Source: Gautieria morchelliformis (taxonomy: Eukaryota; Basidiomycota; Agaricomycetes; Gomphales; Gomphaceae). Taken from it: a DNA stretch of 64,000 nt. Below, one piece after another: positions 25,115-36,009 of this stretch (positions are counted from its first letter, which is position 1; every line of letters starts with the position of its first letter). The stretch is taken from the NCBI GenBank assembly GCA_015179125.1, contig WHVA01000265.1, positions 1-64,000 of the forward strand, read 5' to 3'. Below the pieces are notes generated by a model that worked only from the letters and a program-made list of their open reading frames with translations, ran no database searches and was not told the origin of the DNA. The position numbers and the translations under genes are program-made.

Positions 25115-27361
25115 TTAAACTTGCAACAACTCCTCACGAGGAATTGAGTAGGGTGAATGACCGGCTCGTTGAAGCTGGTTGATGATCATTTGATTACGAC
25201 GCATGATCATTTCGTCAAGGAAAAAGTTGAAGCTGAGGGAAGACATATCAGCCAGCAATCCAATGTGATCAGGTATATAATAGCTAGACGTACCGATCTG
25301 CCCGCATCAAACGCGTAATTGCATGATATCCACGAACCCAGAGGTTGACCTGTTCTGCTGCCGATGAGTTGAAAGCCCAGCCACCCGTCTTTTCATCTTT
25401 CAATTCAACCCACCGCAGTGGATTACAGTGCTGACCACAGAACTTGTCTCCAGCTTTGTGCTTGCATTTGTGATGGAAAACATCAACGGGTAAGGCCACA
25501 TTTTCGAAGTAAGTGTCGCCGTCCTTGAGGAGCATGGCAGCAACATGACAGTTATTGTCATACCACATTACAGAGGGCAGGGATGCCTTGGTAGGAAAGA
25601 GGATCTTCCAGAAGGTCTACCATCCAAGTGAGTCCAATCCCGAGAGAAGAGACATCAACTCACGCGAACACTGTTCGGACCTTCTGCACCGTAGAACGTG
25701 GCACGCCCTAGACACACACCGCATGATGCGACACACAATTGTTCATTGTGTGTTCGACGCCGCCCAAATCTCGCAAATACCTTCCGATGTCCTTCAGAAG
25801 GCTTTTCTGAACAGTCATCAACAATTCCGCCATCTTCGTCGAGGTGTACTTCTTCGTTTTCCTCATCTGAGACCTCAAACAGGACCTCGGTGTTTTTGTC
25901 TGGGGTTGATGCACTTGCCAGCTTCGCGAGCCGCTGGCCAAGCTGGAACATTGCTCGGCCTCGTTCATGGTAATGATCCTCCATAGCCTGATGCTTTGGA
26001 ATAGAGCATGTTCGAAACAGCTTCTCTGACTGCTCTCGACACGCCACCACAGCACACTTGCTCTGCACATCCCGATGTAATGGGCAATAATGGTCACGAT
26101 TGCTTACCAGCGGTTCTTTGCAATCATGTATCCCGCAACATGGATGGCCTAAACTAATGCCATCTGTCACTACTGAACAGTAGGCTCCATAAATCTTGCC
26201 GTTTTCGTCCTTCAGATGCTTTGTACAGAGAGCACATGCATGATTCCAGTCAGGCTGCCCTGTGCCCGCCATAGCCACATTGCGTGCCGCAAGGGCTTCA
26301 TGCCATCGTGCAGCCTGCATTGGCGCTTTGTGAGGAACTTGCAAAGCCATGCCATGCTTACGGTGCCAATCGAGAAGAGCATGTATGGTAAATGCTTCGG
26401 AAACGAGCTGATAGTCGAGTTTGAAAGCCACTGGCCAGTTGCGTGGCAGTGAGGCCATCCAGGGATGTGACAGAGCTTCTTCGTTGTAAATACGAGCACA
26501 ATTTTGTGCAGACATCCTGATTATCATGAAGGAAGGCGGAAGTAGGCTGTGTTTCCACAGTATTTAGATTTGAAATACATACCAGCTCATACTCATTTGT
26601 ACTGTGAAATGTTCACAAAGGGTGATTTCTAAGAAGAAGTGTGGTGTCACTTGGATAGCATGGGGAAGAGAACTGGTATCGGGTGGATAATATGTGCGAG
26701 TATTGTTGCGCACATAACAGTCATAATGGTAGCGAGTGCCACAGCCTAGGGATTTACCAGTACTCGACAGCGTAATAAAACAAGTGACAGACCGCGACAG
26801 TAAGTTGACGTTGTACATACAGGAATGGCACCATGCGCACGGGTGAACAATGTTCCTCTAAATGTTCTAGGTTCACGTAGATCGGGTACCCGGCCAGGTG
26901 CATGCATGTATTTGGGACAGTCATGTTGGGTGCAAGTGCGGACAGGCGGTAGAAATTCATACATACCTTCCTTTAGATATCAGTCCATTATTCGTGTTGA
27001 AGACTAAAGGAAAGTACTTACGCACGCAGGCCTTCACACCATGCTCAAGAAAAAGGCGTAGCAGAGTTCGCGGGTCAAGCTGCACGTTGAGAACATCATC
27101 CCAGGCTATTTTCCTGAGCGCACTCCAGCATAAACGTGCTGTATGGTCATCGATATCCACCGCGAGTTGAAGGAATTCATGCAGAGCGAGCGGTAGTCCT
27201 TCGGGAGCGTTGGTCTCTGATGAGCACTGGGTGAATGCAATCTGAGGCTTTAGATGACGGATTAGATGTATATACAAAACTATCTTGTCGTGCGGTACAC
27301 TTATGAGCCCCGGGTACAGCTGACAGCACTCATAAAGCTGCTGCAGCGACAGACACGTCAT
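25115..27361 (-). CDS. KDZ-superfamily transposase with CxC5 and CxC6 cysteine clusters
   Basis: On the - strand, starting at the ATG at 27359-27361, blocks run in order. They are a CxC5-type N-terminus (CLSLQQLYECCQLYPG... then VRTCTQHDCPKY and CGTRYHYDCYV), a helical part (NCARIYNEEALSHP), a CxC6-type cluster (CALCTKHLKDENG, GHPCCGIHDCKEPL, HYCPLHRDVQSKC) and FGRRRTHNEQLCVASCGV. A core follows with WYDNNCHV, FHHKCKHKAGDKFC and NSSAAEQVNLW, where Asp and Glu could be catalytic. The last exon ends PYSIPREELLQV at TAA 25115-25117. Introns separate the blocks. The join near 26.73-26.96 kb does not keep phase in my reading, so a frameshift there is possible. The family is known for large expansions in Agaricomycetes. 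Confidence 0.78.
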
Positions 27362-27463
27362 AGCATACTGAATCGGTAAGATAAGATAACGTCGTACATA
27401 GGGCACTACTAGGGTCCATAAGGTTTGTCATGGCTAAAAGGCCGTGGCCAAATGGCCACGGCC

Positions 27464-27796
27464 GCCCTCCCCGCGTCACCGTACTTGTGGCACCCTAGGA
27501 ATGCGGCGGCTGGCCCTAGCCAGCCCGCACCCGCGGCAGGCAGCTGCTCCACCACCGGCTGCAAACGCGTCCGAACCTGGTATGTTACCTGAAAATCCGC
27601 GCTCGACACTATCAGCCGCTGATGAACGAGCGTTCGAAGCCGTGGTCCAGCAAATCATCAACGGCGTGGCCGAATTGGCCACTGGAACCGAAGAGGATAT
27701 GCTGGACGCCGCCGACTAGATACCAGGGTTAGTACTCACTTTCTTTGCTGGATTCAGGGATAGGGTGTTCACTACCTTGTAGCGAAGGAGGGCGAG
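27464..27796 (+). other. Last internal piece of gypsy element 1
   Basis: A short open stretch ends at TAG 27717-27719, followed by a purine-rich tract directly before the 3' LTR. Position alone assigns it to the retrotransposon. Confidence 0.6.
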
Positions 27797-28025
27797 TGTA
27801 AGGACCCGGGCTAGCTTACTAACGCCGAGCCCTTACAGACTCCGACCGACTAAAGATAGAACTAGAAAAACATATAAGATCAGACATATTTCATGTATAT
27901 AATATGAGACTCTTAGTACCCACCTATCGAAGGTTGACTCAGACTGGTTATATCGAGTGTTGCACCTCTTAAGAACTCGGTCTTCTCAGTCTGTCGCAAA
28001 ATCTTTGAGCTCCGACTCCTTTACA
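27797..28025 (+). repeat. 3' LTR of gypsy element 1
   Basis: 229 bp, matching 12806-13039, followed by the duplicated ccgat. Confidence 0.9.
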
Positions 28026-28089
28026 CCGATAGTACAGCTCTGAGCTGTATCTCAAAAGTATAGGGAGATCACGCGTGGTCAAAATCTTT

Positions 28090-28222
28090 TTAGATTGAGA
28101 TTTCGTGTGCCGAACGCCCCAAAATCGAAAAAGATTTCGCAAGATTGCGAAATCGTGGTTTCTTCACTTTTTGGTGAGAGATCACCAAAATCCATTTTCG
28201 TGGTCTGGTTACCGAACGCGCC
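28090..28222 (-). repeat. MITE-like end (ctggttaccgaacgcgccc)
   Basis: This is the reverse complement of the terminus at 6042, followed by taa. A second partial terminus, gtgccgaacgcccc, sits about 100 bases inward in the same direction, suggesting two nested or tandem ends. Confidence 0.4.
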
Positions 28223-28369
28223 CTAATCCCTCTATTTCAATACAGTCCAACAATCTCAGAATAATATAGAACGTCACCTCACTCCCTCTACCGATAATTC
28301 TTCCTCTCTGCCTCCACCCTCGGATCCAGCACTACAGCCCAACATCGAACGCGCTCAGGATCGCTCTGC

Positions 28370-29061
28370 ATGTCAAACCTCGAAAGCTGCCTCAAGTGCA
28401 TTCGTCAAATGGCTCCGTGGACAAATCGGCCTCGTCTCGCAAGAGCCCACGCTCTTCGCCACCACGAGGGGAATGTTGCGCATGGGCTCATTGGGAGCAA
28501 GTGGGAACACGCATCGCAGGAGGAAAAGTCTCGCCTGATCAAAGAGGCGTGTGTGAAATCGAATGCGGATGGATTTGTGTCCAAGCTGCCAAATGGATAC
28601 CAGGCTATGGTGGGAGAGCGGGGCCTCCTGTTGAGTGGAGGACAGAAACGTGAGTAGTGTATGTGCATGTGTATGGCGACTGAGCGCTGATTTCGTCGCA
28701 ACGCCGAACGTATTGCGATTGCGCGCGCGATCGTGTCAGACCCGCGCTTCCTCCTCCTCGACGAAGCCACCAGCGCACTCAACACGCAGTCTGAAGGGGT
28801 CGTGCCAAATGCTCTGGACAAGGCCGCGGCGGGACGCACGACAGTTACGATCGTACACCGTCCACGATCAAAGACGCGGACCAAATTTTCGTTATGGGAG
28901 AGGGCGTTGTGTTGGAGCGGGGGACATATAGCCAGCTACTCCAATCGGATGGGGCGTATGCGCGACTGGTACAGGCTCAGAAGCTGAGAGAGGGGAATGA
29001 ACGCGAGGCTGGTAGGGATGATGATACATTAGAAGGGAGTGATAGAAACGAGGCCACCTAA
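28370..29061 (+). pseudogene. ABC transporter NBD1, second half (P-glycoprotein type)
   Basis: The stretch keeps the Q-loop ([16 protein letters not shown], near 28425), the signature LLLSGGQK (28625-28646), Walker [18 protein letters not shown] (from 28744), the H-loop region TVTIVHR and a linker-like end stopping at TAA 29059-29061. The frame shifts near 28470 and again near 28865. The intron near 28650 lacks a normal AG end. Full-length multidrug exporters of this family are about 1,300 residues, so this is a fragment. The other half of the same domain lies on the opposite strand next to it. Confidence 0.8.
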
Positions 29062-29077
29062 ACGAGAGCAATCCAGT

Positions 29078-29661
29078 TCAGGGCCAAACACAAACAAGGT
29101 AAGCAGACAACTCATGCTCACCATACACGATCCCAAATGCAGGATACACCATCCCCGTCATAATCGCAAAGCACGTGCTAATACTATACCAGTTCCAGGT
29201 TTCACGATTAATCCGGCCCATCCTCATGAACAAATAAAGCGGTGAATAGATGTTCTCCTTATGTCTCTCCTCGACCTTCCGCTTCTTCAAAATCTCACTT
29301 GCCAGCGACCGACTCTCCCTCTTCCTCCGGCCAAGAGGCACCTCCTCCTGTGCCTCCTTCTATATCCTAAACAAATGAACCAGTGTCAGCACTCCACAAA
29401 TCAACGAACACACCAACCCTGAAACCTTACCTTTTCCCAGATCCAGTAGCTCCCACAAGTGCCGCTGCACGCTGGGCCGACTGGGGTAGTTGAACTTGAC
29501 ATGGTCAAACTCAATGCGGCCGACAACTTCAGAAGGTTTGAGACCGACATCGGAGGCACTGTCGATGGGCGGGACATGGTCGATCGTGACGAAGAGTTTG
29601 GCGGCCGCTCCGCGAGCATGATATGGCTGGGGGAGTGGGGTTGCATTGTATATACTAGCAC
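29078..29661 (-). pseudogene. ABC transporter NBD1 start, linker and TMD2 start, inverted
   Basis: Read on -, the segment starts in NBD1 (VGRIEFDHVKFNYPSRPSVQ), skips about 15 residues, and reaches Walker A as ALVGATGSGKS (29431-29463). After an intron it continues directly with the inter-domain linker PLGRRKRESRSLASEILKKR and the first helix of the second membrane domain (FAIMTGMVYPAFGIVYG). The NBD1 part between Walker A and the linker is absent here but is present on + at 28370-29061. A rearranged dead copy of a host gene is the simplest reading. Confidence 0.8.
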
Positions 29662-30110
29662 AAGTTGCCTCCTGTACTTATGACATCACTATCCAATATA
29701 CACAAAGATACAAATGACCTCCGGCCGCTAGTATAAAGGCTGGATGCAGCTGTGTGACTGGGAGCGAAACCGGCGAGATGCCGCGGTGGCAAGAGCAAGC
29801 ACCGCGCGAGTTATTTTGAACAGTGGTCCTGGGGAACTTGTGCTGACCTGGGGGACGCCCGAGCGCTGGAGGGCAAGCGCTGGTGATCCCATCGCAGGCA
29901 CCCGAACCGTACCAATCGACTAATCACTGGTTTTTGACCGTTCCCCTCTGGTAAACTTGACTCAGTTGTATGCTGAGGGTGGGTTCCTTGCGAATCACAA
30001 AGTTTGAGTCATATTGTCTATCCCGTCGACCAGTGCGCATCGAGTCACACATCTCGTGGCCATATACACGCTTTCGTTACCCATCTGCCTTCCACGCCCG
30101 CTCTCTCACC
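29662..30110. other. Upstream region of the prolyl-tRNA synthetase gene
   Basis: No gene. A TATA-like tataaagg occurs near 29731, rather far (about 380 bases) from the start codon. Confidence 0.5.
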
Positions 30111-32765
30111 ATGGATCACGCCGCTAAGCTCTCAGCTCTGTCTGTTACCCCGCATTCTGTCGTATCCCATGCTACCACCGATTCTCCTGCGGCATGGCGG
30201 ACATCCCTTGCAACTGCAAAACCGTCAGCTCCCTCGTCCTACGAGCTTACGAAAACCCTCGTCTTCAAACCTAAGACAGCCAAAAATGCGACCCCGGTGC
30301 CGGTTGTCGTGGTGATGCGAGGTGAAACCGAGATGAATTCAGCGGCATTGGGCAAGATGCTCAAGCTGAAGGAGTTGCGATTAGCCTCAGAGGACCTGTT
30401 GAAAGAGTTCTTCGCGCTTGATAAAGACTCGCGTACATTGCCGTTCATAATTTCTACGTGTTTGAAAGGCTAATTGTGTCATAAAGTAACACCGCTCGCC
30501 CTTGACTCGCAAACGTTCCCGCGTGTGCAGACTGTTCTTGATGTATCTCTCAAAACTTCATCCTCCTTGTTCGCTGTCCATGCACTTGCTTCCGATACCA
30601 CACTCTTCCTCAAGGGCGCTGAAATCGCTCAATACCTCGCCGGCCTTGAAACTGCCGACATCAAAGTGCAGGAGGTTGACTTTACCGAATTAAAAGGCGA
30701 TGCTAGCACTCTTAGTGCAGCCCTGACTACCTCTACGCCCAAAAATACCCCCAAGGCAGCCCCCAAAGATAAGGAGGAGGGAAAAATAGAGGGGGCAATA
30801 CAGATCGGTATCTTGTACAAGAAGGAAGTGGACTTTTCTGGATGGTATACCGACGTACGTTGTATTTTTGGACTCTTACAACTCTACTCATAACTTTTGT
30901 GTCCCAGGTCTTGCTCAAAGCTGATATGTTGGATTATTACAACGTCAGCGGTTGTTATATCTTAAAACCGTGGTCCTACAGTATTTGGGAGTCTATCCAG
31001 GGTAGCGTGTAATCATTTCAATCGAAGTGTATCCGATCTGATTCCTGTTAAGAATGGTTTAATGCTCAGATCAAACTCCTTGGTGTCGAGAACGCGTACT
31101 TCCCGATGTTTGTGTCTTCGAAGGTTCTGGAGCGGGAGAAGGATCACATCGAAGGTTTTGCGCCCGAGGTTGCCTGGGTTACTCGAGCGTGAGCATTTTT
31201 CTCGTCAGGTCGTTACGTTGATTAATCCTGTCTCTCAGTGGAAACACTGAGCTAGAGGAGCACCTGGCCATTCGTCCCACCTCCGAGACAGCCATGTATC
31301 CCTGTGCGTCGTTTTTTTTCGCTGTGAAGCCCGTATTAATGAAAACTCGCGTCCCAGACTACGCAAAATGGATAAAGAGTCACCGTGATCTTCCTCTGAG
31401 GCTCAACCAGTGGAACAGTGTCGTTCGCTGGGAGTTCAAAAACCCTCGTGAGGCTTCATTTCCTTGGAGGAGTTATATCCCTAGTCTGATGAATCCTATA
31501 GAACCGTTCTTGCGAACGCGCGAGTTCTTGTGGCAAGAAGGTCACACAGCACATCTGCACAAAGAAGAGGCTGATGTTGAAGTACGAGAAATTCTTGATT
31601 TGTACCGCCGTGTGTACGAGGAGCTGCTTGCTGTCCCCGTTATTCCAGGCGTCAAGTCTGAGAAGGAAAAATTTGCCGGTGGCTTATATACCACGACTGT
31701 GGAGGGCTTCATCCCCACCACCGGGCGCGGTATTCAAGGGGGAACATCGCATGCACTCGGGCAGAACTTCAGTAAGATGTTCAACATTGTAGTCGAGGAT
31801 CCGAACGCTTCTGCTCAGGGCAAAGACGAGAAGGGGGACGCAGACCCTAATGCAGGCAAGCTATTCGTGTGGCAAAATAGTTGGGGATTGTCCACGAGGG
31901 TTATCGGCGTGATGGTAATGATACACGGTGACAACAAGGGGCTGGTTTTGCCCCCGCGAGTAGCATCCCTCCAGGTTGTTGTTGTCCCCTGCGGGCTGAC
32001 AGCCAAGTCGGACCACGATGCGATCTACAAAAGCTGCAAAGACCTGGTTACAATCCTCCGCAAAGCAGGCATCAGATCCAAAGCTGATCTCAGGGAAGGT
32101 TACACCCCGGGGTACAAATTTAACGACTGGGAGCAGAAGGTAAAAGTTTCTTGTATATGAGAATCTACAACTGACCCAGCGTCCCAGGGTGTCCCTATTC
32201 GTCTTGAAGTTGGCCCCGCAGATATTGCAAAGAAGCAGGCGCTCTCGGTCCGCCGCGATAACGCCGTCAAAGCACCCATTCCGCTGGATGGCATCGGCAA
32301 TGCCGTCACGACATTGCTCAACGAAATCCAGAGCGACATGTTTGCCCGCGCCAAGGAAACGTTTGATTCGCGTATCAAGACAGTTACGGCCTGGGAGGAT
32401 ATAGTCCCCACCCTTGATGGCAAGAATATCGTCATCATGCCGTGGTGCGAGGTCGAGGCGTGCGAGGATGACATCAAGGAACGCAGCGGTCGCGCGTATG
32501 TCTTGGTTCTTCTGCTCGTCCGTTCCCGTTGTTGAGGGCTACTGTTAGGTCTGAGCCGCAGGACGAGCGTGCCCCGTCGGCGGGTGCAAAGTCCCTCGCG
32601 ATTCCGTTCGATCAAGAACGGTGGCCGGCTATTGAGAAGAACAAGACCATGTGCCCGGCATGCGGGAAACCGGCCAGTCGATGGACAATGTTTGGTCGGT
32701 CCTACTGTGAGTTGCGGCATCTTGTGACCTTTATGCAAATTGTAACCTGGTATCTTGCTGCAGGA
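30111..32765 (+). CDS. Cytosolic prolyl-tRNA synthetase
   Basis: Charges tRNA-Pro with proline. Ten exons are resolved: 30111-30432, 30487-30854, 30908-31001, 31053-31188, 31239-31303, 31358-31447, 31502-32139, 32188-32495, 32549-32706 and 32764-32765. They total 2181 bases, 726 residues, close to fungal homologues. Residues 1-170 form a YbaK/ProX-like editing module. The class II core has [15 protein letters not shown], motif 2 in [16 protein letters not shown] and motif 3 in [17 protein letters not shown]. The C-terminal zinc domain has CEVEACEDD and [11 protein letters not shown] and ends GRSY. It is the eukaryotic/archaeal type. The stop is split by the last intron (T in exon 9, GA in exon 10). 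Confidence 0.95.
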
Positions 32766-33072
32766 TAATTAGAAATACCCGTGGCGGGGTCATCTTAGTA
32801 CCTAATTTTGTTTCTTCATCGTATATTCTCACCTTTGAGGATTACAGTACATGTCGAAGCTCGGCATGCAACTTGAGGGAGGCGTTGCATAGAGAAAGGT
32901 CACATACAGTGGCTTTAACTAGCCTTAGATGCTACGACCTGTCCCGTGTAGTATGATGTGCCTGCCACTCTGAAAAATATCATGAATTGGACCAGCCAAC
33001 CGTTATTGATTCATATCACGTGATGCATTGACATCATAGGTTGGAATCTTAACGTCTGTCCTTAATACAGTC
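32766..33072. other. Intergenic spacer
   Basis: A 307-base spacer between two co-directional genes, with nothing recognised. Confidence 0.6.
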
Positions 33073-33886
33073 ATGCCTAGAGCTCTCATTTTTATTGCGA
33101 GTGGAACCGAAGAGATGGAGTTGTGCGTTACAAGCATTCTACTCAGGGCCTGACTTACAGTAATCTGCCTTTACTATTTAGTACCATCACCTACGATGTC
33201 CTTGTTCGAGGAGGCGTGTCTTGTGCTTCAGCCCTCGTCAAAGCTCCTAAACAAGCCCGCGCCGATATACCATGGGTAAAATGCTCTCGTGGTGTCAGAA
33301 TTGTGGCAGACAAAGACCTTGACGATATAGAGTTGACAGTACGCAGCTAAAAGCACGGTGATGACGTCTGACGATGTATCGGGTTTCAATTACTCTTGAG
33401 CAGGAGTTGTTCGACCTCGTCGTTGTTCCAGGTGGTGCTGAAGGCGCTAAAACCATATCTCAAGACGGACGCGTTCAAAGGATGCTGCAGAATCATTACC
33501 AACAGGGAAAATTAGTGGCGATGATATGCGCAGGCTCAGTGGCCGCCAAAACTGCCAAAATCGGACTCGGAAGTGCATTAACTTCTCATCCATCTGTGAA
33601 GGCGGACCTAGAACAAGGTGCATAGGAGGAGACGCGTTTAACAGCCTCGTACGACGCTCATCAAGATTACATACTCAGATTACAAGTATTCCGACGACAG
33701 TGTCGTTCGCTCTGAAAACTTAATCACAAGGTTTGCTGTGTACATTTAATACGATGATGGCGGCTAATACCCAGTAGTCGTGGGCCAGGGACGACTTTCC
33801 CGTTCGCTCTTAAGCTTGTCGAGGCGTTGCAGGGAGGAGAAAGGCGACAAGAGATTCAGAAGCCCATGATATTCCAATCAGAGTAG
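33073..33886 (+). CDS. DJ-1/PfpI family protein
   Basis: Five exons: 33073-33122, 33182-33338, 33404-33617, 33679-33730 and 33775-33886; 585 bases, 194 residues, against about 189 in human DJ-1. The N-terminus MPRALIFIASGTEEME carries the conserved Glu near residue 14-16. The nucleophile elbow is MICAG, with the Cys codon at 33527-33529. The C-terminus has SRGPGTTFPFALKLVEAL, as in DJ-1/ThiJ glyoxalase- or deglycase-like stress proteins. Joins were placed by phase and by family conservation. The exact activity (chaperone, methylglyoxal detoxification) is inferred from the family only. Confidence 0.92.
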
Positions 33887-34136
33887 AGTGCCGAAATCTT
33901 TTCAGACATTATGCAATGCAGATAACAGCTACAGCGTGATGGTGGCTTCTGCAACGCGACGTCCAAAATGCTGATTATGTAATATTATTACAGAAGGACA
34001 CGGGTACATCACATGACTAGTTGCTACGCGTAGTGTGGGAACATTTCTTCGGCAAATAACTGCCTCTTTCTTCTTTACTCCACCACCTTCATCTGTCGTC
34101 TAACCACATTACGGTTTTTCAAAACATTGCAGTTTG

Positions 34137-36009
34137 ATGAGCTCCAACATTCCGGTGTGTTTTCGAATTATAATCCTCCATCTCAACTTTCTGACGCAAT
34201 TACAGACAAGGCGGCTGACACGCGCCACCCGGATCCCAGATGAGAATGCAGGCAAGGGTCGGGTTTCTCTTTTGCGTGGCACTGCGAAGTCTGGAACGAC
34301 AGCAGCAACAGCAGGACCTTCGAATCCTACAGCAAGCGCGATGACCTTAGACGTCAACCTGCAAAATAAGCGAAAGCGAGAAGCACTTGGCGAAGTCACC
34401 AACAACAACAAGAATAAGGGCATTGGAAAGGGCATTCAGAAGGATGGAAGTACAGCCAAGCCCCAAGTCGTTATCGCCACCAAGCCCGCCCGCCCAACTA
34501 TCAAAGCTCTGCCAAGGAAGACTCGTGCAACATCAGTGATTCCTCCCAAGGAGACCGAGAATCAGGATGGGCAGGATCTGGAATTGGATGAGAATGCGAT
34601 GATTGTGGATGAACCTGCTGCTGAGCCAGCTCCTGATCCGACTCTCCACCGTGTCACTCGAGGACCGACAACACGCGCCTGCACGGCTCATGCGAGCGCC
34701 CCCACAGTACGTCGTCTCACCAAGGACAGCAATGCCATTGCCGATGTGGAGAAGGAACAAGTTGAAGATGAGGACACCCAACGCGCATTTAAGAGGCGTC
34801 GCACGTCCTCCGAGGCAGACGTCGAAGCTGTTGTAGAGACGCAAGCCGAGGTTGACACGTTGCCGGAAAAGGACGGTGTTGTGTCCAAGCGTGAACTTGA
34901 GGTCGATGCCCCCGTGCTCCACACACATGAAGAAGATGAAGAAGTGACCGGCTGGGTCGATCTCGACAAAGATGATTTCGACGACCCCTACATGGTCAGT
35001 GAATATGTCGTTGACATCTTCAAGTACTTGTCCGAGTGCGAAGTAAGCGACCACTTCTTTGTGGAGATATCAATCTGACCTCAGGATCCTTTAGGGCCAG
35101 ACGCTCCCAAACCCCAACTACATGCAGCACCAGACAGAGTTGGGATGGTACCATCGCGGCGTACTGATGGACTATCTGATTGGCCTTCACCAAAAATTGC
35201 GCATGCTGCCAGAAACTCTCTGTCTTACCGTCAATATTATTGACAGGTTCTTGTCCATGCGTGTTGTGTCGCTCTCCAAGCTTCAGCTTGTTGGCCTTTC
35301 TGCTCTTCTAATCTCCGCAAAGTTTGAGGAGATTTGCTCTCCATCAGTGGGAGACCTGCTCACCGCAGGAGCCATGCAAGATGACAGCGGTGAGGAGGAT
35401 ATGTTGAAAGCGGAGAAGTACATCTTGAAGACGCTCAACTGGAGCGTTGGTTTGTATCCCCAACCAATGAACTGGTTGCGAAGGATCAGCAAAGCCGATG
35501 ATTACGATCCAGAAGTAAGAGCGCTGGCGAAATTTTTTCTGGAGATCCATGTCGTCGAGAGAAGGCTACTGGGAACGAAGCCGAGCTTGATTGCTGCATC
35601 AAGTATTTGGCTTGGGAGGCTGGTCTTGAACCATTTTGGATGGGTACGGCGCCCATTTAACACGCTTTTAGCTTGTCAACTACTGATATGTCACCTCGCA
35701 GCCACCCAACCTCGCACATTACTCAGGATACAGCGAGAAAACAATAATTCCGGTGGCCAATATTATGCTTAATTACTGCCTTCGCGCCAAACGACATGAA
35801 CACTTCATTCAGAAGTACGCCTCAAAGAGATTTAACAAGGTTTGTTCGTTGAGGTTTTGACGCTTCCATATTGACCGAGCCGGTCGGAAATACAGGTCTC
35901 CGTCTTCATCCACGACTGGGCTACTTCACGCTGGAGTGTAGGTGAGAAGATCTCCTTGATCGATGAATTACCATACCTCGCAGCGCTCGCAGGGGAGAAA
36001 GGGGATTAG
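34137..36009 (+). CDS. B-type mitotic cyclin
   Basis: Regulatory subunit of the mitotic CDK. Exons 34137-34154, 34206-35042, 35095-35643, 35702-35839 and 35896-36009 give 551 residues. A destruction box RxALxxVxN is present as REALGEVTN (34377-34403). The cyclin box starts around SEYVVDIFKYL, continues NPNYMQHQTELGWYHRGVLM and LISAKFEEICSP, and the C-terminal fold has LAHYSGYSEKTI. The first exon is only six codons (MSSNIP), joined by a 51-bp intron. The middle of exon 2 is Lys/Glu-rich and probably disordered. Destruction-box turnover by APC/C is expected from the family. Confidence 0.93.

Larger units (their letters stand above)
20982..27460. mobile_element. KDZ-type DNA transposon nested in gypsy element 1 (limits tentative)
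   Basis: DNA with two convergent non-retroviral genes separates the pol end of the gypsy element from its final internal piece and 3' LTR. At the proposed limits there are near-palindromic GGCC-rich motifs: ggccatggccaaacggcca (from 20986) and ggccgtggccaaatggccac (from 27437). They are alike both directly and inverted, so they could be terminal repeats. A clear target duplication was not found. The gene on - is a KDZ-family transposase, the gene on + an RTC4-like protein. Confidence 0.55.
12806..28025 (+). mobile_element. Ty3/gypsy LTR retrotransposon 1 with a nested insertion
   Basis: The ends are direct repeats (12806-13039 and 27797-28025) starting TGTAAGGACC and ending TTTACA. Both sides carry the 5-bp duplication ccgat (12801-12805, 28026-28030). 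Order gag-protease-RT-RNase H-integrase identifies Ty3/gypsy. A purine-rich tract, agcgaaggagggcgag, abuts the 3' LTR. The LTRs differ at only a few sites plus one 5-base gap, so insertion was recent on an evolutionary scale. Its coding part is broken at roughly five places. About 6.5 kb of unrelated DNA (about 20.98-27.46 kb) sits in its 3' region, which explains the 15.2-kb length. Confidence 0.92.

Noticed and set aside
6042-28222. Inverted MITE termini as ends of a single 22-kb transposon
   Set aside because: Everything between is a set of unrelated elements with their own target duplications; two separate miniature copies are simpler.
30111-32765. Prolyl-tRNA synthetase as horizontally acquired
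   Set aside because: Domain layout (editing-like N-terminus, C-terminal zinc domain, GRSY end) and introns are those of ordinary fungal cytosolic enzymes.
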